Source: Lachancea kluyveri NRRL Y-12651 | Lineage: Eukaryota > Ascomycota > Saccharomycetes > Saccharomycetales > Saccharomycetaceae | DNA length: 47,500 nt | Assembly: GCA_000149225.2 (NCBI GenBank) | Contig: CM000687.1 | Span: forward strand, 1-47,500 | Reading direction: 5' to 3' | Shown: one piece after another, positions 31,871 through 41,783 of the stretch | Position numbering within the stretch: the first letter of the stretch is position 1 | Layout of the letters: the number at the start of each line of letters is the position of its first letter | Program-made: the position numbers and the translations under genes | Notes under the pieces: generated by a model | Told to the model about the DNA's origin: nothing | Databases searched by the model: none | Seen by the model: only the letters and a program-made list of their open reading frames with translations

Positions 31871-32762
31871 CAAATTTGGAAGATATTTCTGTAAACCATT
31901 TTTAGCAGACGAATAATAATGTAAAGACTAAACAAATTTGGCAATGTTTCTGACTTAAATTAAGAAAAAACCATAAAAATATGTTGGCTCTAGCAATTAA
32001 AATACATTAATTACAGCCATAGCTATAATTGACTCTTGAACTTAAAGAATATTTAATATTAAAAAAAAATGTTGCATCTTCAATAATGTAAAGTTCAGAA
32101 TGTTTTTAATCGATCATATCGTCTGTTGCCCATTAGTTAATAATCACCTCTCAAAGTATCCGGATTTTTTTAACTGATTTCGTAGTGCTTTGGCGGATCA
32201 TAAAGTACTGAAATGTTATTTTAACAACCCGTTGGACGTTATAGATATTCTGCAACGGTTTTCAATAATTTCATTAAATATTTTCAATGAGTTCGAGTAG
32301 TAAAGCTAATGTTCAAATGTCTAGTGTATTAACACGTCTATTAGGCTCACAGACGCATCCATATCTTGTATCATATATAGCTAGTGTTCCCATCTAGATA
32401 TCGTCGCAATGCATGTGAACAACACTTGGTCCTGTTGCATGATGCCACTATTTCCACTCTAAATATCATATGCTAGATAATGATCAGTTTGTGCTAAGCT
32501 TGTGCTTCTAGGTGATGGACATGCGCACGGAATTTTCGTAACACCGTCCGTCTTAAAGTCCTAAATATGCTGTCGCGAAATCTTCAAAATCTTTGAAATT
32601 TAAATACCAACCATTACTGGACCAGGATACTTCTTGTAGGTTTCCTGTAAAATGTCTCCTGAAATATAGTAATAATTTAAATTTGCTAAAGACTATATAT
32701 TTACTGAGAAATACCAGTTTCTCAGGGATTATGAAATTACAGGAAAAATTACTCGACCCGGA

Positions 32763-34103
32763 TCAAGCAATGGTTTTTTCCTTTAAGTAAATACCGTACT
32801 TGTCCTTCAACTCCTTCATGATCGGGTCATTGATCTCTGGTGAGTATGGAGCAAGCAAACCTGGTCCTTTGATAGTACCATCTAGGACAAACTTGGTAGC
32901 AATTGCAGCTGGGTAGCCGACTGTGGCGGCCATGGAGCTGTAACCTTCTGGCTTACCGTAGTCGACCAAAGTAGCAGTTCTGACTTCAGTGGTGCCATCA
33001 GCCCATTCGATACCGAACTTGTGCTGCAAAGCAACCATATCACGCTCACCCTCTTCATATTGCATTAACTCTTCTAGAGTGGCACACAAAGTGTCCAAAG
33101 CGTTACCCCTTGGTGTAATTACATTGTCAGAAAACAAACCTAACCAAGCCAAACCGGACAAGATTCTTTCTCTGTCTTCATCGGATTGCCATTTGGTCTT
33201 GGAGTCGATAGAAGCGACCAAATCCTCCTTGGAAGAAGATTTGCTACCTAAGAACTGAGCGAGAGCAGAATTCCAAGCAACTGGCTTAGAGAAAATCTCG
33301 TTTTGTTCATCTTGTAGCATACCCATGTCAACCAAGACTTTGACAAATTCTGGGAAGCCCTGGTATCTCAAGGTGCCTCTGATAACAGTTTCAGCTTCTG
33401 GAATTTCGTACAACTCCTTGAACAAAGTGGAGTCTCTGTTAGGGTAGCAAACAAAAGCGTAACCTGGGTAGATAAAGTATGGCTTAGCAGAGGCCATCAA
33501 GTCTTCAGAAGAGACGGTCTCAATCTTGCCATCTTTCCAGTACTTGGCGGAGTTTCTCAAAGCCAACAACACACCTCTAGAAGACCAGGAAAATTTGTAA
33601 CCTAATGGATTGTCTGAATCTTCTGGAGCTGGTAGACCACCACAGTAAGACAAAAATGACTTTATCTTACCACCAGCCTTGTGAACTTCATCGATAGTTT
33701 TAACTGCATACAAATGATCAATACCTGGGTCCAAACCAATTTCATTCATGACAGTAATACCAGCTTCCTTGATTTGTGGTTCTAACTCTTTCAAAGCTGG
33801 AGAAATGTAAGAAGTGGTAACCACATCTTTCTTTAGTCTGATAGCACTCTTGACAACATTTGGATGGTATGTGTATGGGATCAAAGAGATAACAAGATCG
33901 TGTTGAGATAAGGCGGCATCCAACTGTTGATCGTTAGAAACATCTAAGGAAATAGCGTTGGAACCAGAGGCCTTAGCTAAACCTTGAGCCTTTGACAAAG
34001 TTCTACAAGCAACAGTGACATTGATACCTTCAGTGGCAGACAAAACGTCTACAACTGGTTGGGCGACAAAACCAGAGCCTAACAACAGAACGTTTTTAAC
34101 CAT
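32763..34103 (-). CDS. LYS9: Saccharopine dehydrogenase (NADP+, L-glutamate-forming)
   Basis: The 446-residue enzyme (same length as S. cerevisiae Lys9) carries out the seventh step of the fungal alpha-aminoadipate lysine pathway: condensation of aminoadipate semialdehyde with glutamate to saccharopine, using NADPH. The Rossmann nucleotide-binding start VLLLGSGFVAQPVVDVL is at residues 5-21. Conserved NEIGLDPGIDHL, CGGLPAPE and NPLGYKFSWS follow. The ATG at 34103 is the family start. MSO1 lies downstream and OCA4 upstream on the same strand. The upstream region carries Lys14 and Gcn4 sites, consistent with lysine and general amino-acid control. Confidence 0.96.
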   Translation of the reverse strand: MVKNVLLLGSGFVAQPVVDVLSATEGINVTVACRTLSKAQGLAKASGSNAISLDVSNDQQLDAALSQHDLVISLIPYTYHPNVVKSAIRLKKDVVTTSYISPALKELEPQIKEAGITVMNEIGLDPGIDHLYAVKTIDEVHKAGGKIKSFLSYCGGLPAPEDSDNPLGYKFSWSSRGVLLALRNSAKYWKDGKIETVSSEDLMASAKPYFIYPGYAFVCYPNRDSTLFKELYEIPEAETVIRGTLRYQGFPEFVKVLVDMGMLQDEQNEIFSKPVAWNSALAQFLGSKSSSKEDLVASIDSKTKWQSDEDRERILSGLAWLGLFSDNVITPRGNALDTLCATLEELMQYEEGERDMVALQHKFGIEWADGTTEVRTATLVDYGKPEGYSSMAATVGYPAAIATKFVLDGTIKGPGLLAPYSPEINDPIMKELKDKYGIYLKEKTIA

Positions 34104-34776
34104 TTTAATCTATAATATTGTGGTTAAAGGAGATAAGTACTGGAGGCCAATGGAGTGGCAAGGTGAATAAACTGAAAAAAAATGTACTCATTTATATAGG
34201 ATTAGTTTCAAAACTTTATGAAATAGCGGTGGAATTTCGATGGTATGAATCTTTTTATGGAAAAATCGATTTTCCCCCGGAATTTTAGATACCTCGGCTG
34301 TTGAATTATGATACTTGTAGGTGGAGTTTCGGTGTGAGATTATTTTCCAATGGAAAAAAGCACGAAAGCTATGGACGATTACAGCACATACAACTCTTGT
34401 ACGATTGCCTCCAAAGAAGAGATCTTTATCTTTACTTTTGAGTCTATTGATGCCATAAAAACCTCCTAACCAGCCCTAAAACTGTAAAGGAGCTATGCTG
34501 TTGCACGTGACTCCGCGAAAAAGAACGAAAATTTTCTGGGTATAAAAACGTTTCTCCAGAATTTATAACTCTCTCTTGGTCTTGCTCTTTCTTCTCTTTT
34601 AAAAAAGTACATTGGGAATTTATCTCTATAGCTATGCCATCATCTAGGTAGTTGTAGTAAACGAATCCCATAAAGTTACTTCACGTTACTTTTTGCAGAG
34701 TGGACTAGATGCAGTTGAGTCCTCGTGACGCAACTTCTCAAACACCTTTTCCATTTTGAAGATGTGATACATTTAG
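34104..34776. promoter_or_regulatory. LYS9 promoter with Lys14, Gcn4 and Cbf1-type sites
   Basis: TCCAATGGA at 34346-34354 is a perfect match to the Lys14 element TCCRNYGGA, about 245 bp upstream of the LYS9 ATG. TCCCCCGGA at 34273-34281 is one base off. TGACTC at 34508-34513 matches the Gcn4 core and overlaps CACGTG at 34504-34509, an E-box of the Cbf1/Pho4 type. Lys14 activates LYS genes when aminoadipate semialdehyde accumulates. Regulation here is inferred from these motifs. No gene is seen in the interval. Confidence 0.75.
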
Positions 34777-35839
34777 TCACACGAAGATACTTTCTTTATA
34801 GAAGTTATGCTCCTCTTCGGTATTTTCTTGTTCCCATAGATCTCTTTGAAATTTAAACCATGTTGGTAAAAACGATTCTCCAGGAATGTTGAGCTCTAAG
34901 GAGTTCTGGCCTCTGGATTTATAGTATTCATAATCGCATCTTTCTCTTTTGTTAAAGGCCAGTCTATACTTGTGTCCAAATATTCCGAGATTGGATTGCG
35001 ATCTTTTTAGTAGTTCCATCCTTTGTGCGACAGAGGAGGTCGTTGCTTCTGCCTCAGCTTCTTCAAGTACGCGGATAATGTGTCGCGGTAAAGTAGGAGA
35101 CAGGTATAGATCTGTTTCATTGACAATTTCTTGCGTAGAAGCTCGTCTAACCATATCTGCTGGCATTAAATTCTGGTTGTTGCTCAGATTGTTCACGTCC
35201 TCTATCAATTTGTCTTCCTGCTCTTGCACGACCTTTATGTTTACTAGTTCCAAAAATGTCTCTGCAAAATAACTACTATTCTTTCCAGTAAATAGCCTGT
35301 ACTCATTCACTATTGAGAATATGCTCCATTTCTGTATTTTTCTCAACATTCCCACAACAATCGATGTTTTATCCACCAACAACGTGTTGTAATTCTTGGT
35401 ATCCAGTAAAAGCTTGAAAATCACTTTCAAACTCCTCACTTTAATAAGCATCAAGTCGTCGTTGTCCGTTAATTCGTACTGGACATCTGAATTACGGGAT
35501 CTGTTTTTTGTGGAAGCATTCTCGACTGTTTTTTCGTTGTGAGGTCCAATATTTACTGGAGCCAAAGTAGAAGAGACATCTGTAGTTTTGACAACATGAC
35601 ATTTTATACACCATTGTTCGAAAAATTCCTTAAAAAATTTAGACGGCTCTTGGCCACCAACAATAATAACCGTTTTCAGGTTTAGGGTCTCTAAAAACGA
35701 TAAATTAAGTGTTTCTATTTTGGAACAACGGTCTGAGTATAGTTAGTACCATCGATTAGCAATTGAAGTGGCTTTTGAAACAACCTAACATACATATGCC
35801 GTCTTCCGCAACCCCAAAGTTAGCTGGTGGAACTAGCAT
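34777..35839 (-). CDS. OCA4: Oca4, cysteine-less phosphatase-like protein, one intron
   Basis: Exon 1 is 35794-35839 (15 codons plus one base: MLVPPANFGVAEDGI, then Y split by the intron) and exon 2 is 34777-35732, giving 333 residues. The joined start continues RCSKIETLNLSFLETLNL, the Oca family N-terminus. Without the intron the protein would lack its first 71 residues. The gene belongs to the Siw14/Oca dual-specificity phosphatase-like family. The loop that would be HC(X5)R is replaced by LLVDKTSIVVGMLRKIQKW (about 132-150), so it is probably a non-catalytic subunit, as suggested for Oca4. It acts in the Oca complex linked to inositol pyrophosphate and oxidant-stress phenotypes. YCR095C has no annotated intron that I recall. 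Confidence 0.9.
35733..35793 (-). other. OCA4 spliceosomal intron, 61 bp
   Basis: On the - strand: GTATGT at 35793-35788, TACTAAC branch point at 35748-35742, and CAG 3' site ending at 35733. All three signals match the yeast consensus. The branch-to-3' distance is about 10 bases, which is short. The intron is in phase 1, interrupting the tyrosine codon before RCSK. The exact family sequence on both sides of the join makes this nearly certain. Confidence 0.93.
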
Positions 35840-38014
35840 GGTATAACAGGACGAATGCTAACGTGAATAAGTTGAATACTGTGATTGGCTTCTACACAAG
35901 TCAATTTTCCTATCAACGGAAAACCACATGACTGTCTGGAAAACAACAAAATCGTAAGAACGCATACACTACGAGGTAAAAAGTATGCGATTCTCCCCCC
36001 GTGTCTATCAAACACTGTAGTGGGAATCGGTATCATAAACCAGATCGTCTTATGTACTGCTGCTATGAACAAATAAGAGTAAAATTTTGATTCAGTTCTC
36101 TATGTATGGTGCAGTACATAGTCCAGATGCTCTTTATGTGAAAACACTAAATATCACAAAGCGTTTGCAGAGCCAGGTTCGTACGCTAAAGGTCCAGAGA
36201 GTAGAGCCAAGGAAAAGTCAACCCAATTGCATGAATCAGTCATGTTTTGGGGTCCATAGCCTGAAATAAAGGAGTATTTGTTGCTTTATCTTTTGTTGTA
36301 AAAATCTAGCGCAAAAGATGCTCCTCGGCGTCTTTTCTATTGCTAGGGACGCAGAAACATGATGAAATGTCGAATCTGCCTATGAATGGTTTTGTATCGC
36401 TTTTCACATTGAATTTGGGCAGAATGAGACCTTGAGTTGAAGACGAAGCAGTATTATCTCTGCTCTGTAATCCTATATGGAAACCTTGGGTTTGAAGAAA
36501 TGCGAGATGAGAATAAGAAAACTCTCGTAGTCTGGAGATATTTATTTCAGCGTTTTTAAATTAGCTTCAAAAGTGTGTGAGAATGTCTCCATGTTGCACG
36601 ATATTTGGGAAAGATGGCCATTTTGGCTCCAAACAAGACTTAAAAATAATGACTGCTATACAAGTTGTATGTCGAAATAGTGATACAACTCTCATTTCTA
36701 AAAGCCTTGAGAAAGAAAAATATGTGACCAAGTTCTTCTATTGGTATATCTAGTAATTTAGACTGTTAATTTGATCTACCAAGGTTAGCACAGAAGTCTT
36801 TCTCATTTAAAAGTAAGGGCACGCTATCGTATTCTCGTCACCTAATGAGCAGCTCCACAGTGGTATCAGACCGTGATTCAAAAGCTGTGAATTTCCGGAA
36901 AAAGAACTAGGAGCAAGGATTAGAAACTATAATGTAATTGGCTTCCATTGTACGGATAGATATTAAATTCGTATATATATATAAAGTGCTTCAGTCGTAA
37001 TATTGAATTTTAAAATATATGATTGCTTGGAGAATATTCACAACTTCAATTTAAAGAGGCCAGAACCTGGTAAAATTCATGTACAAAAACAGGTAATGTA
37101 CTTTTTAGAATCAATGATGAAGTGGTTTGGGGTTTTAACTGCGTACTCTACGGTATCAGCAGAAGCTACAGTATAAAGACGATAATATTTGTACCAGAGC
37201 ATTCAGCAGAAAAGATCAGTTTTTATTTCGGTTTGATGCGCTGTATTCTGTATAATTATATAGTCTATTGGTGAGACCATGAAAGCGCTTCCATCAAATA
37301 CAGTGAGCCCAATATCTCCGTACTTGCGTTACATACGAGGGCACGCAAAGAGCACATCTGAAAGGAACATTCTGAATATTTAAGGCACCTTAATTACTAT
37401 CTTTGATGCAAACAAAACACAGAAAATACGCATACTCTTGATATCCCAACAAGGAGTACCTCGAAAAGCTTTATGAATTTAACCTTGATCCGCTTTGATG
37501 GTTACGCTGATAGAATTACAATTGGTTTTTATTATCAAGTACCTTACCCCAGACCCGATTTACAAAACATATTTTAATTCATAAATATTAGATGTGCAGC
37601 TTTGGTGCTTTAGCAAGTTTTTCTAACTTAGATTCCTGGCCCTGTTTTGTTGTTAGAAAATTGGCAGAGGTTTTAAAAGACTACCTTTACGGTTTTTCCA
37701 TGATACTAATAGAAGTTGCAAATGAGAACAAACTATCAGGAAAATTATTGGTACACTATATACACTTTAGGTTATTGGAATTAGGCGGTAATTTATAATC
37801 TATATAAATTGATGCGAGAAGGTGGGGATTTTCGATGAGCATTTTAAATTCATCTTAGTAGTCTATTTTATTGCAGTCGTTATGTTTCTCTTTTTCTGTT
37901 TTTTCGTCTAGTTTTTTGATAACTCTTATTTTTTTTAAAAGAATTGTTGTCCCATCAGGACTTTGTTTTCTTCTAATTTGCCTGTAGAAGATTACTAATT
38001 TTGCTGTTTCTATC
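35840..38014. other. OCA4-BRE5 intergenic region
   Basis: About 2.2 kb. A - strand frame open from about 36559 to 36306 has no ATG and is listed as a possible relic. A 68-codon ATG frame at 37592-37798 has no known motif. The remainder is AT-rich, with a TA repeat near 36973-36982. Confidence 0.5.
36306..36559 (-). pseudogene. Possible gene relic, family unknown
   Basis: The - strand frame is open for about 84 codons without an ATG: it includes LREFSYSHLAFLQTQGFHIG, LILPKFNVKSD and PFIGRFDISS, ending at TAG 36306-36308. Just upstream, another frame reads NMETFSHTFEANLKTLK. A few open frames of this length are expected by chance in this much AT-rich DNA, so the call is weak. Confidence 0.2.
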
Positions 38015-39487
38015 CTAATCTCTTTTTTTGGTTGTGTGTTTTCTACCAGAACGCTGAGCAGAAGATGGCGAAGGGGAAGAAGATGATGATGCTGAAGATG
38101 CTGATTTTTTTAAAGTCTTTGGCTCTATGTGAACATCCACGTTGTTAATCCTCAGCGTGCCTCTTTCGATAGCATCTGACTGACAATGTTGATCTTCAAA
38201 GTCTACTACAGCAAAGGTTGCTTGAGAAGACATTTTCTTGACTGTGCCAAATTCTTTCTCGAAAGCGCCAATTAATTGTTCGTCAGTGACACCACCAGTA
38301 CCGCGCACATACACTGGATAAAAGCCATCCTTGTTGACGAAATTGATTAGCTTTTTCTTGAATGTTTGCTTAGGATCTCTAGTTTGGCCGTTTGGGGATG
38401 AAGACTTTCTTTCTATAGATCTTCTGGAAGTTTGAATAGGCTGAGGCTCTGCCCTGATGTAGTTGGTAGACACGTTAGGAACCTCTTTGGAATCTGTGCT
38501 GGCAATTTTAGAAGCCCAGTTTAGCTTTTTTGGCTGTTGAAGCTCTGATTTTCTGGTGTCATCCTTTTTGGCATCATCCTTTTTGGCACCCTGGAACTTT
38601 TCATCAACTTGTTCTTCTTTTCTATCATCCTTCTTTATCTCTTCCTTTTTCTCCTGCTTTTTAGATTCTTCCTTTTTCTCTTCTTTTTTGGACTCTTCTT
38701 TCTTCTCTTGTTTTTTCAATTCCTCTTTTTTAGCCTGTTTCTTAAGTTCTTCTTCCTTCTTTCTTTCCTCATTCTTCTCTTCCTTTTTTTCTTCTTTCTT
38801 CTCTTCTTTCTTCTCTTCCTTTTTCTCTTCCTTTTTCTCTTCCTTTTTCTCTTCTTTCTTCTCTTCTTTCTTCTCTTCTTTCTTCTCTTCTTTTACATCA
38901 TCCTTTTTATCTTCATCATTAATCTTGGTCACTTGATTTTCCCCGCCGTTTTCCACCATTGTTTTAGGTTCTGCGTTTACCGCCTTTTGTATCTGCTCTT
39001 CTGCTGTGCTACTCTCGTTTTCCTCTGATGGCTTTGAGGTAGCCTTGAAAACATCAGGAATAAAACGGATTATATCATTTGTGACATCATACATTTTAGG
39101 GTTATTAGTGACAGGACTTAGAATAAAGGTTTGGCAGAATCTGTAACTTGGAGTATTAAACCAGCACATTTCACCCAACGCCATGATCAAAATGCTTGAG
39201 TTACTAGGGCCTGTGGATTGAAAATCACAAGCATCAATTTTAACTCTGATATCTTTTACTCGCTTGTTGTTCCTTGTGTAGAACTTATTAATGTTTTCTT
39301 TGCCAATCAGCTTTATAGTTGGTAGGATATCTGACTTTGTATCAACATCTAATTGATAATTGATGTGTGTCAATTCCGCAGTAGTAGAGTATAAGTGATG
39401 AAGCTTAGTAGGATCAGAATGCATCCTTTGATAGTATGTCTTCAAGAAAGCATAGCCTATATCGTGGACATTGGTAGTGGTACTCAT
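38015..39487 (-). CDS. BRE5: Bre5, cofactor of the ubiquitin protease Ubp3
   Basis: The 490-residue protein (S. cerevisiae 515) is the G3BP-like partner of Ubp3, acting in COPI/COPII protein deubiquitination and ribophagy. An NTF2-like domain spans about residues 7-150 (IGYAFLKTYYQRMHSDPTKL, IMALGEMCW, FCQTFIL). A long charged region follows, with many KKEEKKEE units (about 198-250) made from a 12-bp DNA repeat. A C-terminal RRM spans about 385-463 (YPVYVRGTGGVTDEQLIGAF, ATFAVVDFE). The C-terminus is serine-rich and basic. It lies beside LYS9/OCA4; in S. cerevisiae BRE5 (YNR051C) lies between POP2 and LYS9. The KKEE block is longer than I recall for S. cerevisiae. Confidence 0.93.
   Translation of the reverse strand: MSTTTNVHDIGYAFLKTYYQRMHSDPTKLHHLYSTTAELTHINYQLDVDTKSDILPTIKLIGKENINKFYTRNNKRVKDIRVKIDACDFQSTGPSNSSILIMALGEMCWFNTPSYRFCQTFILSPVTNNPKMYDVTNDIIRFIPDVFKATSKPSEENESSTAEEQIQKAVNAEPKTMVENGGENQVTKINDEDKKDDVKEEKKEEKKEEKKEEKKEEKKEEKKEEKKEEKKEEKKEEKNEERKKEEELKKQAKKEELKKQEKKEESKKEEKKEESKKQEKKEEIKKDDRKEEQVDEKFQGAKKDDAKKDDTRKSELQQPKKLNWASKIASTDSKEVPNVSTNYIRAEPQPIQTSRRSIERKSSSPNGQTRDPKQTFKKKLINFVNKDGFYPVYVRGTGGVTDEQLIGAFEKEFGTVKKMSSQATFAVVDFEDQHCQSDAIERGTLRINNVDVHIEPKTLKKSASSASSSSSPSPSSAQRSGRKHTTKKRD
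38768..38893 (-). repeat. 12-bp repeat encoding KKEE units in BRE5
   Basis: On the + strand this is a tandem TTCTTCTCTTCC/TTT pattern with small variants. On the coding strand it gives about ten KKEE or KKEEKKEE units. A multiple-of-three unit lets the array grow or shrink without breaking the frame. Confidence 0.85.
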
Positions 39488-41783
39488 GCTGTGTAAATCA
39501 AATCAGGGAAAATGATAACAATTAAAAGCCAAAAGAAAATAACAAAAAAATGCAGATTATGCCCCGGTTATGTCAACAGTAAGTTTCTGCAGAAAGACGA
39601 TTCGAGTTAGCGGTTTATTTAAACTTCCCTTTGGAAAACTTCGAGATTTAATGTTCATTTTTGAACGTCGAGTGACGAAGCGAAAAAAAAATTTTCATAT
39701 CACCTAATACGCGAATCACGTGCATGGAGAGTAGTAATTGAGATCTGAAAGAGTAATAATATTACTTAAGGCGAAAAGATGCTTGAAACGAGTACCCGAC
39801 TTAACTATTGTTGACTTAAAAAAAAAAGCTTTATCAGCTTATAAGGAAAATCAAATGATATACTATTTTACCGACTTTACTCTGCGATGTATAATGCTGC
39901 GTCAATGTTAAAGTATAATTGAGAATACATCATGTGATGTGTATGAATAACAGTAAACCTCTGATTTAACATAGACTTTAACATATTTCGTTAGCTACTT
40001 TACAAGAAAAAAAGGGGATTTGGACAGTTTGTTTGCATCCAGCTCACAATGTACAAATTTATTGTGATAAAAGCAGTAGTGAGAAATTGTATGGATAAGA
40101 ATTTAGTATTTATTTGCTGTAGCTTTGTACTATTCGTTTTCTCTTTTGTTTTCAGATGCTCCAAGATAGCGTCATCATCAAAAGTATTACTAGGGGCATA
40201 ATACTGTGGGCTTAATTAGTTGGAAATATTGTAAAGCTAGAATACTGTTCAAAAAAATATAATCCTCTCTGAGAATGCTCTATCACTCAATAAAGATAGT
40301 CAGGCGCTCAATTCTAGGTGTGCTGGAAAATCTAAGTTTAGGTTAACAAATCAAGTGAGGTTGGAGTGTTGTGAATTAATTTAAAGCCCTATAATATTTG
40401 TTGCATCTGAGATATGGACGTATTCGCAGTGAACTCGTAGGAAACAAGAGTTTCCGCATGGTCATTAATCATACGTACGGCTTGCTTGTTTTGTACAATA
40501 CAACCTTGCTGTCTATCATTCATGCATATAGCTTTGAGGCGTTCTGTAGTTGCACTAAAATAGTACTCTTTAGATTATCCTTCAGCACAAAACAAACTAC
40601 CGTACGCTTGGTGGCAGACTATCCATCCAACTAACTCAAAGTTGAAGTTCAATCTTCTACAAGCGACCGTTGAATGGAAGGGTCTTGGTGGTTCGTGTTA
40701 TATGACTGACAGTTTTGTAAGACAGCCAGAAAGGTAGAAAGAGTTGTGACCTAAAAAGCAACGTAGTATAGAATATCACATTAAAGTAGTATTTCTTGTA
40801 AATTTGTAATGCAAAAAGCATTTTGTCGTTAGTTCAAAAGGCAAAAATAAATCTGAGACTCTCTCAAGAGTCTAGCTCAAGAGAGGAATTACAACATGGG
40901 AAAACTGCTTCCAACGAAAAAAGTCATTGTCTAAACCTCAAGCCTTTGTTAAAGAAGAAATGAGGAAGGAAGCCCCGCCATTATGTCGGCAACAAAAAGA
41001 CTTACACCATTTTAGTCCAAGGCTTGCAAAATTAAGTATACTTGAGCACAACATCAGTTGTATACAAATGCCCAGAACCGTCAGATCTTCGTTAGGTGGG
41101 TAAGTAGAACCGTCACGTTTTTCTATTACTCCCGTCTAAAAGTGAGTACTAAGTAAGGCTCAATGACTTTCCTAAGCCGCAGTTGGTCTGCGTAGCTCAA
41201 AAGCATACAGGTACTAAAATTGCGGCTCTATTGTCAGTAAAGACTCGGATGCAGTGAAAAGTATGCTCGAGCGCCTTGCCGAGTATTCGAAAGCAGAGCG
41301 GGGTTCTTTTGTAAGTTGCGACACTCTCGAAAAGAAGTCAGCCGCTTATGTCGAAAGGTCACTAAACGCCAGGTTCTCTCTCTGTTGCTGCCGAAAATTG
41401 CCTCCAAACCACCAATACCTAAAAATTGCCGCGTTAACTTATCCTTGGGTTTAGATATTTTGCGAATTATCCGCTGGCATTGTGAGAAAGGCAGCTATTA
41501 CTAATTCGAGAGTTGTATGCGGTGTCTAGGTGTTTGATGGGTGCCGGATTTAAGATACAATTTGGACTTAGTTTCGGGATAGTCTCAACTGGAAAGAAGT
41601 AGTTTGAGAAAGCGAGAAAAAATGTGGCACTCAATCTTCGGTGCTGACAGTAAGTGTGGCATTTGCACCTATTGCTATGTGTCGTTTTGTCTTCATCAAG
41701 ATCACGATAAAAGTATATAAATAAATGTAATTTGCGTTACAATAAGACTCAATTATGTAACATGTTAGCATCATCATCAAACA
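39488..41783. other. Divergent BRE5 / permease intergenic region
   Basis: About 2.3 kb. The frame at 41254-41454 (ATG at 41263) is GC-richer than its surroundings but has no known motif, and 40398-40634 likewise. It coincides with the second junction of the inverted block. Permease promoter elements lie at the right end. Confidence 0.5.
41438..41726 (+). promoter_or_regulatory. GATA site and TATA box of the DAL5-family permease
   Basis: CTTATC at 41438-41443 (reverse complement GATAAG) is a core Gln3/Gat1 site about 340 bp upstream. TATATAAATAAAT at 41714-41726 is a good TATA box 58-70 bp upstream of the ATG. Several allantoate-permease relatives are under nitrogen catabolite repression. One GATA site alone is weak support. 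Confidence 0.4.

Larger units (their letters stand above)
30756..32762. other. MSO1-LYS9 intergenic region with A-tracts and possible gene relic
   Basis: About 2 kb. A run of 30 A lies at 31787-31816 and a run of 17 A at 31854-31870. Coding-like fragments on the + strand lie between about 31035 and 31660 and are listed separately. The right part (31900-32760) is AT-rich with no feature I recognise. Confidence 0.5.

Noticed and set aside
38556-39028. Phenylalanine/serine-rich frames opposite BRE5
   Set aside because: They are complements of the lysine/glutamate-rich repeat.
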